Positions 1 through 10,641 of a stretch of DNA of 64,000 bases are shown in pieces. Under the pieces are notes generated by a model. That model was not told the DNA's origin and did no database searches. It saw nothing but the letters and a program-made list of their open reading frames with translations. The translations under genes were made by a program, and so were the position numbers. Source of the stretch: Caballeronia pedi. GTDB taxonomy: Bacteria; Pseudomonadota; Gammaproteobacteria; Burkholderiales; Burkholderiaceae. How positions within the stretch are numbered: position 1 is the first letter of the stretch; every line of letters begins with the position of its first letter. The DNA lies in contig NZ_FCOE02000005.1 of NCBI RefSeq assembly GCF_001544915.2, positions 248,001 through 312,000 of the forward strand, in the 5' to 3' direction.

Positions 1-715
1 CGCCCTCGCCCAGCCCGACCACGACGAGCCCCACCACCGTGCTGCGCACCGATTCCGCCATGCGCCGCACGATCGCCGCGCCGTCCGAGCCGAATGCGCG
101 CCGCGAGCCCGCGAGCAGTTGTTCGCCGAGCCGAGAACCCGCCAGGAACACGAAGAAGAGCGTCATCAGCATGAAGCCGAAGATGACGACGCCATGCACC
201 ACGCGCCCGCCGAAGTGACGCGTCATCGCGACGACCGTCGAACTGTGCAGGTTCTTCACCGCGGGCGACGCTTCGAGCGGGGTCGCGAGATTCTCCTGCC
301 ACCAGCGCGCGACCTGTTGCGAGCCCATCGGCAGATGCTCGATGAACGCGGGCATTGGAATCCCGGTGCGCAGGCTTTCGTGGAACCAGTGGAGCATGTC
401 GTGCGCTTCGGTCACTGTCTGCGCCGCGACGATGAAGAAGGGCACCACGAAGAGCAGGCCGATCGCCGCCGTCAGCACGACCGCGAGCACATTGTGATGC
501 CGCTTGAACATCGGCCGCCGTTCGAGCCAGCCGAACGCGGGCCAAAGCGCGATCGCGATCACGCTCGCCCATACGACCGCCGGGATGAACGTGCGCGCCG
601 TGTAGAGCGCGACCAGCACGAGCACCGCATAGAGCGCCGCGGAAGCCGTGCGCTGCATCCTGCGCGTGCGCTCGGCGGGGTCCGGTGACGTATGGTCGGG
701 CGGTTGAATCGGCAT
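1..715 (-). CDS. AI-2E family transporter (PerM-like), 3' end cut by window
   Basis: The reverse strand is open from an ATG at 715 to the window edge, giving 238 codons without the C-terminus. The protein begins MPIQPPDHTSPDPAER. Two hydrophobic helices follow at about residues 24-55, then an amphipathic region, and another helix (VVIFGFMLMTLFFVFLAGSR) at about residues 180-200. This fits the AI-2E/PerM family of eight-helix inner-membrane proteins, some of which export autoinducer-2 and others act as ion antiporters. The substrate cannot be told from this fragment. It is divergent from the OmpA-like lipoprotein gene. Family assignment is good; the function is open. Confidence 0.75.
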   Translation of the reverse strand, partial: MPIQPPDHTSPDPAERTRRMQRTASAALYAVLVLVALYTARTFIPAVVWASVIAIALWPAFGWLERRPMFKRHHNVLAVVLTAAIGLLFVVPFFIVAAQTVTEAHDMLHWFHESLRTGIPMPAFIEHLPMGSQQVARWWQENLATPLEASPAVKNLHSSTVVAMTRHFGGRVVHGVVIFGFMLMTLFFVFLAGSRLGEQLLAGSRRAFGSDGAAIVRRMAESVRSTVVGLVVVGLGEG

Positions 716-819
716 GAGTGCGTGAACCTTGTAATCGAAGAGTCGGAAGCGTGAACGTTCGCCTGCATTGTAATCACGCACGAATCATTCCACTCGATGC
801 GCGCAGTCAGACAATGTTC

Positions 820-851
820 TTTACAACGATATGTTTCGCGCTCCCTATAAT
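820..851 (+). promoter_or_regulatory. sigma70-type promoter of the OmpA-like lipoprotein gene
   Basis: A perfect TATAAT lies at 846-851. A weak -35 (TTACAA, 821-826) stands 19 bases upstream. The expected start point near 858 leaves a short leader of about 24 bases before the ATG at 882. The -10 is seen directly; the -35 is poor. Confidence 0.5.
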
Positions 852-881
852 CGAGCATCGGCATCAACGCAGGGATTTTCA

Positions 882-1398
882 ATGAAGGACAAAGGTTTGC
901 GGGCGACGAGCGTCGCGTGTCTGTCGCTCGCGCTGCTTGCGGGGTGTTCGACCGGACTCAACCGCGCGAAGGAAGATCAACTGAACGCGCAGTACGGCAT
1001 CACGATGCTGCCGGTCAAAGGTGGCGTGGAGATGCGGCTGCCCGAGTCGCCGCTTTTCGATAGCGATGAATCGACGATCCGCACAGGCCATTCGCCGCTG
1101 CTCGATCGCACGGCGCAGGTGTTGAAGCGCAGCATGCGGCCCATTCTGATCGAAGGGCACACCGACAACGAAGGGTCGCTCGCCTATAACCGCGCGTTGT
1201 CGTCGGCGCGCGCCGAGTCGGTCGCGCATGCGCTGATCGCGCGCGGCGTGCCCGCCGAGCGCATCACGACCAAAGGCATGGCCTACCTGCGGCCGATCGC
1301 CGGCAACGACACGCGCGCGGGGCGCGCAGCGAACCGGCGCGTGGAGATTCTGGTGCGCGCCGAAAGCGAAGAAACGCTGCTCGGCGCGCCCGCGAAGG

Positions 1399-1409
<11 letters not shown>
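882..1409 (+). CDS. OmpA family outer-membrane lipoprotein
   Basis: This 175-aa protein is probably anchored in the outer membrane and binds peptidoglycan. The N-terminus is a lipoprotein signal (MKDKGLRATSVACLSLALLAGC, lipobox LLAGC, Cys about residue 22). The C-terminal half is an OmpA-like domain with the peptidoglycan-binding pattern GHTDNEGSLAYNRALSSARA and the closing NRRVEILV. The start at 882 is chosen over in-frame upstream codons because the signal peptide begins there and AGGGA lies just upstream. Its stop overlaps the end of liuD on the other strand by 11 bases. Confidence 0.88.
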
Positions 1410-3402
<1,993 letters not shown>

Positions 3403-3407
3403 GGCAT

Positions 3408-5015
3408 TTACATCCGGAATACGCCGAAGCGCGTGTCTTCGATGGGTGCGTTCATCGTCGCGGCGAGGCCGAGACCGAGCACGTCGCGTGTCTGAGCGGG
3501 ATCGATCACGCCGTCATCCCACAGACGCGCACTCGCGTAGTACGGATGCCCTTGCGCCTCGTATTGATCGCGAATCGGCGCTTTGAACGCTTCCTCTTCT
3601 TCCTTCGACCACGTGCCGCCCTTCTTCTCGATGCCATCGCGCCGCACCGTCGCGAGCACGGATGCGGCCTGCTCGCCGCCCATCACCGAGATGCGCGCGT
3701 TCGGCCACATCCACAGGAAGCGCGGCGAATACGCGCGGCCGCACATGCCGTAATTGCCCGCGCCGAACGAGCCGCCGATGATCACCGTGAACTTCGGCAC
3801 CTTCGCGGTCGCAACCGCCGTCACCATCTTCGCGCCGTTACGCGCGATGCCTTCGTTTTCGTACTTGCGGCCGACCATGAAGCCCGTGATGTTCTGCAGG
3901 AACACCAGCGGAATCTTGCGTTGCGCGCACAGTTCGATAAAATGCGCGCCCTTGAGCGCCGACTCGCTGAACAGAATGCCGTTGTTCGCGACGATGCCGA
4001 CCGGATGCCCCCAGATATGAGCGAAGCCGCAAACGAGCGTGGTGCCGTAGCGCGCCTTGAACTCGTCGAAAGCGGAATCGTCGACGATGCGCGCGATCAC
4101 TTCGCGCACGTCGAAGGGCTTGCGCGTATCGACGGGAATCACGCCGTAGACGCTCTGCGGGTCGTAGCGCGGCGGCAGCGGCTCTTTCAATGCGAGCGTC
4201 GGCGTCTTCACGCGATTCAGATTGCCGACGATGCTGCGCGCAATACCGAGCGCGTGCGCGTCGTTCTGCGCGAGATGATCGACGACGCCGGACAGACGCG
4301 TATGCACGTCGCCGCCGCCGAGATCCTCGGCGCTGACTTCTTCGCCCGTCGCCGCCTTGACCAGCGGCGGGCCGCCCAGAAAGATCGTGCCTTGATTCTT
4401 CACGATAATCGATTCATCGCTCATCGCGGGCACGTATGCGCCGCCCGCGGTGCACGAGCCCATCACCACCGCGATCTGCGCGATGCCCTGCGCCGAAAGA
4501 TTCGCCTGGTTGTAGAAGATGCGGCCGAAGTGATCGCGGTCGGGAAACACGTCGTCCTGATTCGGCAGGTTCGCGCCGCCCGAATCGACGAGATACACGC
4601 ACGGCAGGCGGTTCTGCTCGGCGATTTCCTGCGCGCGCAAATGCTTCTTCACAGTGACGGGATAGTACGTGCCGCCCTTTACGGTCGCGTCGTTGCACAC
4701 GACGACGCACTCCTGCCCGGCGATGCGCCCGATGCCCGTGATGATGCCCGCGCCCGGCGCGTCGTCGTTGTACATGCCGTACGCCGCGAGTTGCGACAGT
4801 TCGAGAAACGGCGTGCCCGGATCGAGCAGTTGCGCGATGCGATCACGCGGCAACAGCTTGTTGCGCGACACGTGCCGATCGCGCGCGGCCTGTCCGCCGC
4901 CTTCCGCGATCTTCGCGATTTTCTCTTTGAGGTCCGCGACGAGCGCGTCGAGCGCTTGCACGTTGGTGCGGAATTCTTCGCCGCGCGGATTCAGTTTCGA
5001 TTCGATGATCGCCAT
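3408..5015 (-). CDS. liuB: Methylcrotonyl-CoA carboxylase, carboxyltransferase beta subunit
   Basis: This 535-aa subunit moves the carboxyl group from biotin to 3-methylcrotonyl-CoA, giving 3-methylglutaconyl-CoA. It shows the acyl-CoA carboxyltransferase fold with two crotonase-like halves. Recognisable parts are the N-terminal [13 protein letters not shown] typical of MCC beta chains, [41 protein letters not shown] and [12 protein letters not shown]. The ATG at 5015 is preferred over an in-frame TTG at 5030 because family members begin at that point and GAGGG precedes it, overlapping the liuA stop. It lies between liuA and liuD. Confidence 0.93.
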   Translation of the reverse strand: MAIIESKLNPRGEEFRTNVQALDALVADLKEKIAKIAEGGGQAARDRHVSRNKLLPRDRIAQLLDPGTPFLELSQLAAYGMYNDDAPGAGIITGIGRIAGQECVVVCNDATVKGGTYYPVTVKKHLRAQEIAEQNRLPCVYLVDSGGANLPNQDDVFPDRDHFGRIFYNQANLSAQGIAQIAVVMGSCTAGGAYVPAMSDESIIVKNQGTIFLGGPPLVKAATGEEVSAEDLGGGDVHTRLSGVVDHLAQNDAHALGIARSIVGNLNRVKTPTLALKEPLPPRYDPQSVYGVIPVDTRKPFDVREVIARIVDDSAFDEFKARYGTTLVCGFAHIWGHPVGIVANNGILFSESALKGAHFIELCAQRKIPLVFLQNITGFMVGRKYENEGIARNGAKMVTAVATAKVPKFTVIIGGSFGAGNYGMCGRAYSPRFLWMWPNARISVMGGEQAASVLATVRRDGIEKKGGTWSKEEEEAFKAPIRDQYEAQGHPYYASARLWDDGVIDPAQTRDVLGLGLAATMNAPIEDTRFGVFRM

Positions 5016-5026
5016 GTCGCGCGCCC

Positions 5027-6208
5027 TCAAGCCGTCTCGGCAAACAGTTCGCGGCCGATCAGCATGCGGCGGATCTCGCTCGTGCCCGCGCCGATCTCAT
5101 AGAGCTTCGCGTCGCGCCACAGACGGCCGACCGGATACTCGTTGATGTAGCCATTGCCGCCGAGAACCTGAATCGCTTCGCCGGCCATCCACGTCGCCTT
5201 TTCGGCGGTGTAGAGAATGACGCCCGCGCAATCCTTGCGCACCTGACGCACGTGGCCCGAGCCGAGCGTGTCGAGCTGGCGGCCGACCGCGTAGAGATAC
5301 GCGCGGCAGGCTTGCAGCGTCGAGTACATGTCGGCGACCTTGCCTTGAATCAACTGGAATTCGCCGATCGCCTGGCCGAACTGCTTGCGGTCGTGGATGT
5401 ACGGCACGATCGCATCCATGCACGCGAGCATGATGCCGGTCGGGCCGCCCGCGAGCACCGCGCGCTCGTAGTCGAGGCCGCTCATCAGCACCTTCGTGCC
5501 GCCGTTCAGTTGACCGAGAATGTTCTCCTTCGGCACTTCGACGTTCTCGAACACCAGCTCGCCGGTATGCGAGCCGCGCATGCCGAGCTTGTCGAGCTTC
5601 TGCGCGACGGAAAAGCCCTTCATGCCCTTCTCGACGATGAACGCCGTGATGCCGCGCGGACCGGCTTCGATGTCCGTCTTCGCGTACACGACGAGCGTGT
5701 CGCAGTCCGGGCCGTTGGTGATCCACATCTTCGTGCCGTTGAGCACGTAGTGATCGCCCTTTTCCTCGGCGCGCAGCTTCATGCTGACGACATCGGAACC
5801 CGCGTTCGGCTCGCTCATCGCGAGCGCGCCGATATGCTCGCCCGACACCAGTTTCGGCAGATACTTCTGCTTTTGCGCTTCCGTGCCGTTGCGATGAATC
5901 TGATTCACGCACAGATTCGAATGCGCGCCATACGACAGTCCCACCGAGGCCGACGCGCGCGAGATCTCTTCCATCGCGACCATGTGCGCGGTGTAGCCCA
6001 TGTTCGCGCCGCCGTATTCCTCGGAGACGGTCATGCCGAGCACGCCGAGGTCGCCGAACTTTTTCCAGAGGTCCATCGGGAACTGGTCGGAGTGGTCGAT
6101 TTCGCCCGCGCGCGGCGCGATTTCCTTCGCCGCGAAATTGGCGAGCGAATCGCGCAGCATGTCGATATCTTCGCCCAATGCGAAATTCAGGCCGGGTACG
6201 TTGCTCAT
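5027..6208 (-). CDS. liuA: Isovaleryl-CoA dehydrogenase
   Basis: This 393-aa flavoenzyme oxidises isovaleryl-CoA to 3-methylcrotonyl-CoA, the first committed step of leucine catabolism after the branched-chain dehydrogenase. Acyl-CoA dehydrogenase signatures are present ([50 protein letters not shown]). The catalytic base in isovaleryl-CoA dehydrogenases is a Glu in the middle of the chain ([16 protein letters not shown] region). The ATG at 6208 follows a strong GGAGGAGA; the longer frame upstream lacks support. It is the first gene of liuABD and divergent from the TetR gene. Confidence 0.93.
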   Translation of the reverse strand: MSNVPGLNFALGEDIDMLRDSLANFAAKEIAPRAGEIDHSDQFPMDLWKKFGDLGVLGMTVSEEYGGANMGYTAHMVAMEEISRASASVGLSYGAHSNLCVNQIHRNGTEAQKQKYLPKLVSGEHIGALAMSEPNAGSDVVSMKLRAEEKGDHYVLNGTKMWITNGPDCDTLVVYAKTDIEAGPRGITAFIVEKGMKGFSVAQKLDKLGMRGSHTGELVFENVEVPKENILGQLNGGTKVLMSGLDYERAVLAGGPTGIMLACMDAIVPYIHDRKQFGQAIGEFQLIQGKVADMYSTLQACRAYLYAVGRQLDTLGSGHVRQVRKDCAGVILYTAEKATWMAGEAIQVLGGNGYINEYPVGRLWRDAKLYEIGAGTSEIRRMLIGRELFAETA

Positions 6209-6254
6209 GGGGTCGTCTCCTCCAAATGCGATGTTTTCGGTGCGCCCTGAAATT

Positions 6255-6267
6255 TGAGTTTCACTCA
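6255..6267. promoter_or_regulatory. Palindromic operator candidate 1 (liu cluster)
   Basis: This is a perfect inverted repeat, TGAGT-TTC-ACTCA, within the longer string TTTGAGTTTCACTCACA. A second site of the same form lies about 79 bases away. It lies 46 bases before the liuA start, where a repressor could block transcription. Binding by the neighbouring TetR protein is inferred. Confidence 0.65.
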
Positions 6268-6333
6268 CACAGGGCAACAAACCATGGGATGGGGCAATTT
6301 CACGCTCAAATCGCCTAGCCGTCAACAGATTTT

Positions 6334-6346
6334 TGAGCTACGCTCA
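6334..6346. promoter_or_regulatory. Palindromic operator candidate 2 (liu cluster)
   Basis: This is a perfect inverted repeat, TGAGC-TAC-GCTCA, within TTTGAGCTACGCTCACA. It shares TTTGAG...CTCACA with candidate 1 at the same spacing. It lies 36 bases upstream of the TetR start, suggesting autoregulation. A half site (TTTCACGCTCAAA, read on the plus strand) sits between the two, at about 6299-6311. Confidence 0.65.
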
Positions 6347-6382
6347 CATTTAGTTCAAACGCTCATCGCCACGCCTTCGCCC

Positions 6383-7117
6383 ATGTCGACGCAAACCACC
6401 GCCACCGGCCGCCGCGCGCCCGCCGGGATCAAATCGCAGCAGCGCGTGAAAGACATCCTGCAGGCGGGCCGCGACGTCTTCGCCGAAAAGGGCTACGACG
6501 CCGCGACGAGCGCCGAGATCGCGCAGCGCGCGGGCATTTCGGAAGCGACTGTATTCAGCTATTTCAGCGGCAAGCGCGAGTTGTGCGCGCGCGTGATCGC
6601 AGATTGGTACGACGAAATTATCAATGCGTTCGAGACGGGTCTCCCGCGCGACGGCTCGGTCCGGCAGCAGTTCGCGTTCATCGTCAGGACGCATATGCGG
6701 CTGATGCTGATGAACGGCACCGGGCTTTGCGCGCTCGTGCTGTCGGAGGGGCGCACGAAGCAGCACGATCTGTCGGATACGTTGACGGAACTGCAGCGCC
6801 GCTATACCGCCCCGCTGATGGACGTGCTCGCGCGCGGCCAGGCGCTCGGACACGTGCGCAACGATGTGCCGCTGCGCCTCTTGCGTTCGCTCGTTTTCGG
6901 TCCGATGGAACACGTGCTGTGGGATGCCACGCTCGCGAAACGCCGCCTGAGTCAGACTCAGATCGAGACGACGGCGAACGAACTGGTGGAAGTGCTGTGG
7001 GCGGCGCTGCAACCGCCGAACGCCCAACTGGCGGCGCTCGCGCAGTTCCGGCAGGACGTCGAGGAAGCGTCGCGGCGCTTCGAAACGAGCGTCGCGCGCG
7101 AGAAACCTACTTCTTGA
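6383..7117 (+). CDS. TetR family regulator of the liu operon (LiuQ-like)
   Basis: This 244-aa protein has an N-terminal TetR DNA-binding domain (ILQAGRDVFAEKGYDAATSAEIAQRAGISEATVFSYFSGK region, about residues 25-70) and a C-terminal ligand domain. TetR-type LiuQ regulators control leucine/isovalerate genes in beta-proteobacteria, and this gene is divergent from liuA. Two matching palindromes lie between them. The effector is probably an acyl-CoA intermediate (inference). The ATG at 6383 is chosen because the longer frame would place both palindromes inside the coding region. The stop overlaps the convergent ferritin-like gene by 11 bases. Confidence 0.82.
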   Translation: MSTQTTATGRRAPAGIKSQQRVKDILQAGRDVFAEKGYDAATSAEIAQRAGISEATVFSYFSGKRELCARVIADWYDEIINAFETGLPRDGSVRQQFAFIVRTHMRLMLMNGTGLCALVLSEGRTKQHDLSDTLTELQRRYTAPLMDVLARGQALGHVRNDVPLRLLRSLVFGPMEHVLWDATLAKRRLSQTQIETTANELVEVLWAALQPPNAQLAALAQFRQDVEEASRRFETSVAREKPTS

Positions 7118-8003
7118 TGAAGCGCAGCGCGAGGCGCGCGAGTTTCGGCACGGTGACCGGACGCAAAAGCCGCGCATCGTAGCCGCTCATGCGGCGGTCG
7201 TTTTCGGTGAGACACAGTTCGATCAACGAGCGAACCGACACCTCGCCCGCCACCGAATCGCTGACATTCGCGGGAAAATTCGCGTCCTGAGCGGCGCCGC
7301 TTTTGTCGAAACCGCGCGCGAGCGAGATGCGATCGCGGATCAGCGAAAACCACACGCTCGCGGTCTTCGCCAGAAACCATGGCTTGCGATACCACGGCAA
7401 ATTGCGCCGATACCACGCGACCCAGTTCGCGAAGAAAAGAATATGGCGCGCCTCTTCCTGAATGACCGGCTCGAAGGTTTCGACGAGCGCCTCGGGAAAG
7501 TATCCGGACTGCCGCGCCGCCTCGAACAGACCGAATGCAAAGAAACTGTCGATGCACTCGCTGTAGCCCGTGAGCATCCACGCGCGCAGCGGATCGGCGG
7601 GCGCGGGGTATGGCGGCTCGGGCGCAAGCGCGATCCCGTACGCTTCCACGAGCTTCGACAGCACCAGCTTGTGACGCGCCTCCTCGCCGCCGTTCATGCG
7701 CAGCGCTTCGCGCAATTGCGCATCGTCGACGGTGCCCGCGTAGGTCGCCACGCGAATCGACGCACGCCCTTCCGTCTGCACGGCGATGTCCCAGATCGGC
7801 AGCGAGATCACGCGCTTCAACGCGGCCGGATCGAGCTTCGGCCAGTCGATGACGGCGGGCTTGTACGGGTTATGCGTCGTCAGCAGCATCTCGCAGAACA
7901 TCCGCTTGTGCAGGTCCGAACCGACCGGAATTTTCCCCGTTGACCGGTACGTCCAGTTGCGCATCGCATGATCTGCTTCGACTGTGTTGAGCGTATCGGA
8001 CAT
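7107..8003 (-). CDS. Ferritin-like (di-iron) domain protein of unknown role
   Basis: This 298-aa protein carries two metal-ligand motifs of the ferritin-like fold, GGEEARHK and IQEEARHI, about 85 residues apart. Each gives an E-x-x-H type pair as in di-iron four-helix bundles. Such proteins may be oxidases or oxygenases, but no specific function is recognised. A hydrophobic stretch near the C-terminal third (NWVAWYRRNLPWYRKPWFLAK) suggests membrane contact. The ATG at 8003 begins MSDTLNTVEADHAMRNW; an ATG 14 codons further in is possible. It is on the opposite strand to both TetR neighbours' targets, so context says little. Confidence 0.6.
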   Translation of the reverse strand: MSDTLNTVEADHAMRNWTYRSTGKIPVGSDLHKRMFCEMLLTTHNPYKPAVIDWPKLDPAALKRVISLPIWDIAVQTEGRASIRVATYAGTVDDAQLREALRMNGGEEARHKLVLSKLVEAYGIALAPEPPYPAPADPLRAWMLTGYSECIDSFFAFGLFEAARQSGYFPEALVETFEPVIQEEARHILFFANWVAWYRRNLPWYRKPWFLAKTASVWFSLIRDRISLARGFDKSGAAQDANFPANVSDSVAGEVSVRSLIELCLTENDRRMSGYDARLLRPVTVPKLARLALRFIKK

Positions 8004-8099
8004 ATTCGAAGATTGGCCGCCGAATGGGTATGTCCTGCGGATTCTGGCACAGGAAGCGCTGATTGGCAGCATCGGCGTACGGGATAACGCTCTCCGCCC

Positions 8100-8789
8100 T
8101 CAATACGGCTGAATCCCGTTCATCAACAACGCGACCACGTGCCGTGCGAGCTGCTCCGCGCCGATCGCGTGCTCGCCTTCGCCGCGCCAGCGCGAGGTCG
8201 CGAGCGGAAACACGGCCAGGCCGAACAGCGATGCGAACACGAGCGACGGCTCCAGCGCCGCGTTCAGCTTGCCTTCCTTCTGCCAGCCTGCGATGCGCTC
8301 GACCGCGCGCTCCCGGTGCGCGTCGCCGAAGCGCTCGGCCATGCGCTGGCGCAGCAGGCCGCCTTCGCTGATCATTTCGCGGACCCATAGCGCCGCGAAC
8401 CACGGATACTTTTCGACCGTCGCGACGAGCGTCTCCACGAAGGCGCGCAGCGTTTCGACCGGCTCGGAATGCGGGTCGTTGAACACGCGCGCGAGTTCCG
8501 CGCGCAACGGCACGAACCGCTCGTCGATCAGCATGTCGAGCAACTGATCGCGCGTCTTGAAGTAGTAATGGACCATCGCCGGTGTGACGCCCGCCTCGCG
8601 CGCGATCGCGCCGAGCGTCGTCTCGCCGATGCCCTGCCGCGCAAACAGTTCAAGCGCGATATCCAGCAGTTGCGTGCGCGCCTGTTCGCCGTGCGCCCCG
8701 CTCGGCCGCCCGGGCCGGCGGCCGGGCCGCTTCTGCGGCATCGCGCTCCCCGACGCATCCGCGTCCGTGTCCATCACTTCGTTTGCCAT
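8100..8789 (-). CDS. TetR/AcrR family repressor of the adjacent drug exporter
   Basis: This 229-aa protein has a typical TetR N-terminal domain (LLDIALELFARQGIGETTLGAIAREAGVTPAMVHYYFKTRDQLL region, about residues 38-82), preceded by a basic Pro/Arg-rich leader (RPGRRPGRPSGAHGEQ). The C-terminal half resembles TetR_C ligand domains. It is divergent from an EmrB/QacA-type exporter, with overlapping promoters and an inverted repeat between them. This is the classic arrangement of a local efflux repressor. The inducer is unknown. Confidence 0.85.
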   Translation of the reverse strand: MANEVMDTDADASGSAMPQKRPGRRPGRPSGAHGEQARTQLLDIALELFARQGIGETTLGAIAREAGVTPAMVHYYFKTRDQLLDMLIDERFVPLRAELARVFNDPHSEPVETLRAFVETLVATVEKYPWFAALWVREMISEGGLLRQRMAERFGDAHRERAVERIAGWQKEGKLNAALEPSLVFASLFGLAVFPLATSRWRGEGEHAIGAEQLARHVVALLMNGIQPY

Positions 8790-8797
8790 ATAAGAAT

Positions 8798-8850
8798 TTG
8801 ACGAGGTCTGCTGACTCGTCTATATTAACTTTCACGTTAATTAATTACAA
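8798..8850. promoter_or_regulatory. Overlapping divergent promoters and operator between tetR and MFS exporter
   Basis: On the plus strand TTGACG (8798-8803) and TATATT (8821-8826) are 17 bases apart. On the minus strand TTGTAA (8850-8845) and TAATAT (8827-8822) are also 17 bases apart. The two -10 boxes lie on the same bases. A perfect inverted repeat, ATTAAC-TTTCAC-GTTAAT (8824-8841), covers the plus-strand -10/start point and the minus-strand spacer. One bound repressor could close both promoters. Confidence 0.7.
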
Positions 8851-8912
8851 TCCGCGTGCCGAGCCGGGCCAGTCGCCCGGTCGTCGTGGATTCGACCGCT
8901 CCAACACTCGAC

Positions 8913-10439
8913 ATGACATCTTTGCATCAAACCGCCGTCGCGGGCGAGCAAGCGCCCGACGAAACCGGCATCGCATCGAAACCGCCCATCCGGCTGCTGT
9001 TCACGGCGCTTCTGCTCGTGATGCTGCTCGGCGCGCTCGATCAGACCATCGTGTCCACCGCGTTGCCGACCATCGTCGGCGATCTCGGCGGGCTCGAAAA
9101 CCTCTCGTGGGTCGTCACGTCCTATCTGCTCAGCTCGACCATCGTCGTGCCGCTCTACGGCAAGTTCGGCGACCAGTTCGGCCGCAAGGTCGTGCTTCAG
9201 GCGTCGATCCTGATCTTTCTCGCCGGCTCGATTCTCTGCGGCATCGCGCAGAACATGACGCAGCTGATCGCGTTGCGCGCGCTGCAAGGTCTGGGCGGCG
9301 GCGGGCTCATGGTCATCACGATGGCCGCCATCGCCGATGTCATCCCGCCCGCCGAACGCGGCCGCTTCCAGGGTCTCTTCGGCGGCGTGTACGGGCTGGC
9401 CACGGTCGTCGGTCCGCTGCTCGGCGGCTTTCTCGTCGAGCATCTTTCGTGGCGCTGGATCTTCTACATCAACCTGCCGCTCGGCGTGATCGCGCTTGCG
9501 GTAATCCAGCTCGTCTTCAAGCCGCACACCGCGCATGTGAATCATCGCGTGGACTATATGGGCGCGGGCTTTCTCGCGGCGGCGCTCACCTGCATCATCC
9601 TGTTCACGAGCGAGGGCGGCACGCTGCTGCCGTGGAGCTCGCCGCAACTGTGGGGCACGCTGCTGCTCGGACTCGTGTGCCTCGGCGGCTTCGTCTACGA
9701 GGAACGCATCGCCGCCGAGCCGATCATGCCGCTCTCGCTCTTCAAGGAGCGCACTTTCGTGCTCGCGGGTCTGATCGGCTTCATCGTAGGCTGCGCGCTG
9801 TTCGGCGCGGTCACGTTCCTGCCGCTCTATCTGCAGGTCGTGAAAGGCTCGACGCCATCGCAGGCGGGCCTGCAGATCACGCCGATGATGGGCGGCGTGC
9901 TGCTTTCGTCGATCGTGAGCGGGCGCGTCATCAGCAAGATCGGCAAGTATCGCTTTTTCCCGATCGCGGGCACCGCGTGCGTCAGCATCGCGATGCTGCT
10001 GCTCTCGACGCTCAGCCTCGACACGCCGCTCTCCATCATGAACATCTACATGGCGCTGCTCGGTCTCGGGCTCGGCATGGTGATGCAGGTGCTCGTGCTC
10101 GCGGTGCAGAACGTCGTCGAATTCCGGCTGATGGGCGTGGCCACGTCGAGCGCGACGCTGTTCCGTTCGATCGGCGGCTCGGTCGGCGTGGCGGCGTTCG
10201 GCGCGATCTTTTCGAATAGCCTGCACTCGCGCCTCGAAAAGCTCATGCCGCCGGGCACGGAGTTGCCGCAGTCGCTCGGGCCGCAGGCGGTCGCGCACCT
10301 GCCGCCCGCCTTGCACGACGACTATCTGCATGCGTTCGCGGGCTCGATGCACACGGTCTATCTCGTCGCCGCGTGCATCGCGCTCATCGCGTTCGGGCTG
10401 TCGTGGTTCCTGAAGGATCATCCGTTGCGAAAGCGCTGA
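8913..10439 (+). CDS. MFS multidrug exporter, DHA2 (EmrB/QacA) type
   Basis: This 508-aa protein is an inner-membrane proton-driven exporter with about 14 hydrophobic segments. Family motifs are visible: the first helix LGALDQTIVSTALPTIVGDL (typical of DHA2 exporters), motif A GKFGDQFGRK, and motif C-like GGVYGLATVVGPLLGGFL with SWRWIFYINLPLG after it. No membrane-fusion (EmrA) partner is next to it, so it may work alone. The ATG at 8913 is chosen, but an in-frame GTG at 8856 is also possible; neither has a clear ribosome site. A divergent TetR gene probably controls it. Confidence 0.88.
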   Translation: MTSLHQTAVAGEQAPDETGIASKPPIRLLFTALLLVMLLGALDQTIVSTALPTIVGDLGGLENLSWVVTSYLLSSTIVVPLYGKFGDQFGRKVVLQASILIFLAGSILCGIAQNMTQLIALRALQGLGGGGLMVITMAAIADVIPPAERGRFQGLFGGVYGLATVVGPLLGGFLVEHLSWRWIFYINLPLGVIALAVIQLVFKPHTAHVNHRVDYMGAGFLAAALTCIILFTSEGGTLLPWSSPQLWGTLLLGLVCLGGFVYEERIAAEPIMPLSLFKERTFVLAGLIGFIVGCALFGAVTFLPLYLQVVKGSTPSQAGLQITPMMGGVLLSSIVSGRVISKIGKYRFFPIAGTACVSIAMLLLSTLSLDTPLSIMNIYMALLGLGLGMVMQVLVLAVQNVVEFRLMGVATSSATLFRSIGGSVGVAAFGAIFSNSLHSRLEKLMPPGTELPQSLGPQAVAHLPPALHDDYLHAFAGSMHTVYLVAACIALIAFGLSWFLKDHPLRKR

Positions 10440-10467
10440 AGGGCCGCGCGAAGAGAGGAAAAGCTCT

Positions 10468-10491
10468 AAAGCCCTTGCTATCGGGGCTTTT
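10468..10491 (+). terminator. Probable terminator after the MFS exporter
   Basis: AAAGCCC (10468-10474) and GGGCTTT (10484-10490) form a 7-bp stem with a 9-base loop, followed by a short T run. It lies 29 bases after the exporter stop. The stem is modest and the T run short. Confidence 0.5.
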
Positions 10492-10641
10492 ACTAGCTCC
10501 CGAACTATTTTGTCTTGGTAACCTTCTGCCGATTCTGCGCGGACACGATCCGCCGAATGACATGCGCCGGCTCAACGACGCGCCGGACGCCCGGACACGA
10601 GACCTTCCGGGCTGAACTGACCACCTTCTGGAGTTAAAACA

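Noticed and set aside
5016-5030. TTG at 5030 as the liuB start
   Set aside because: It lies next to the liuA stop; family members begin at the ATG at 5015, and GAGGG is correctly spaced for that codon.
3546-5102. 518-codon plus-strand frame over liuB
   Set aside because: Shadow of the carboxyltransferase gene, which has an unmistakable family sequence.
8841-10421. 526-codon minus-strand frame over the MFS exporter
   Set aside because: Shadow of a membrane protein gene. It has repeated Arg/Glu/His content and no ribosome site or motif.
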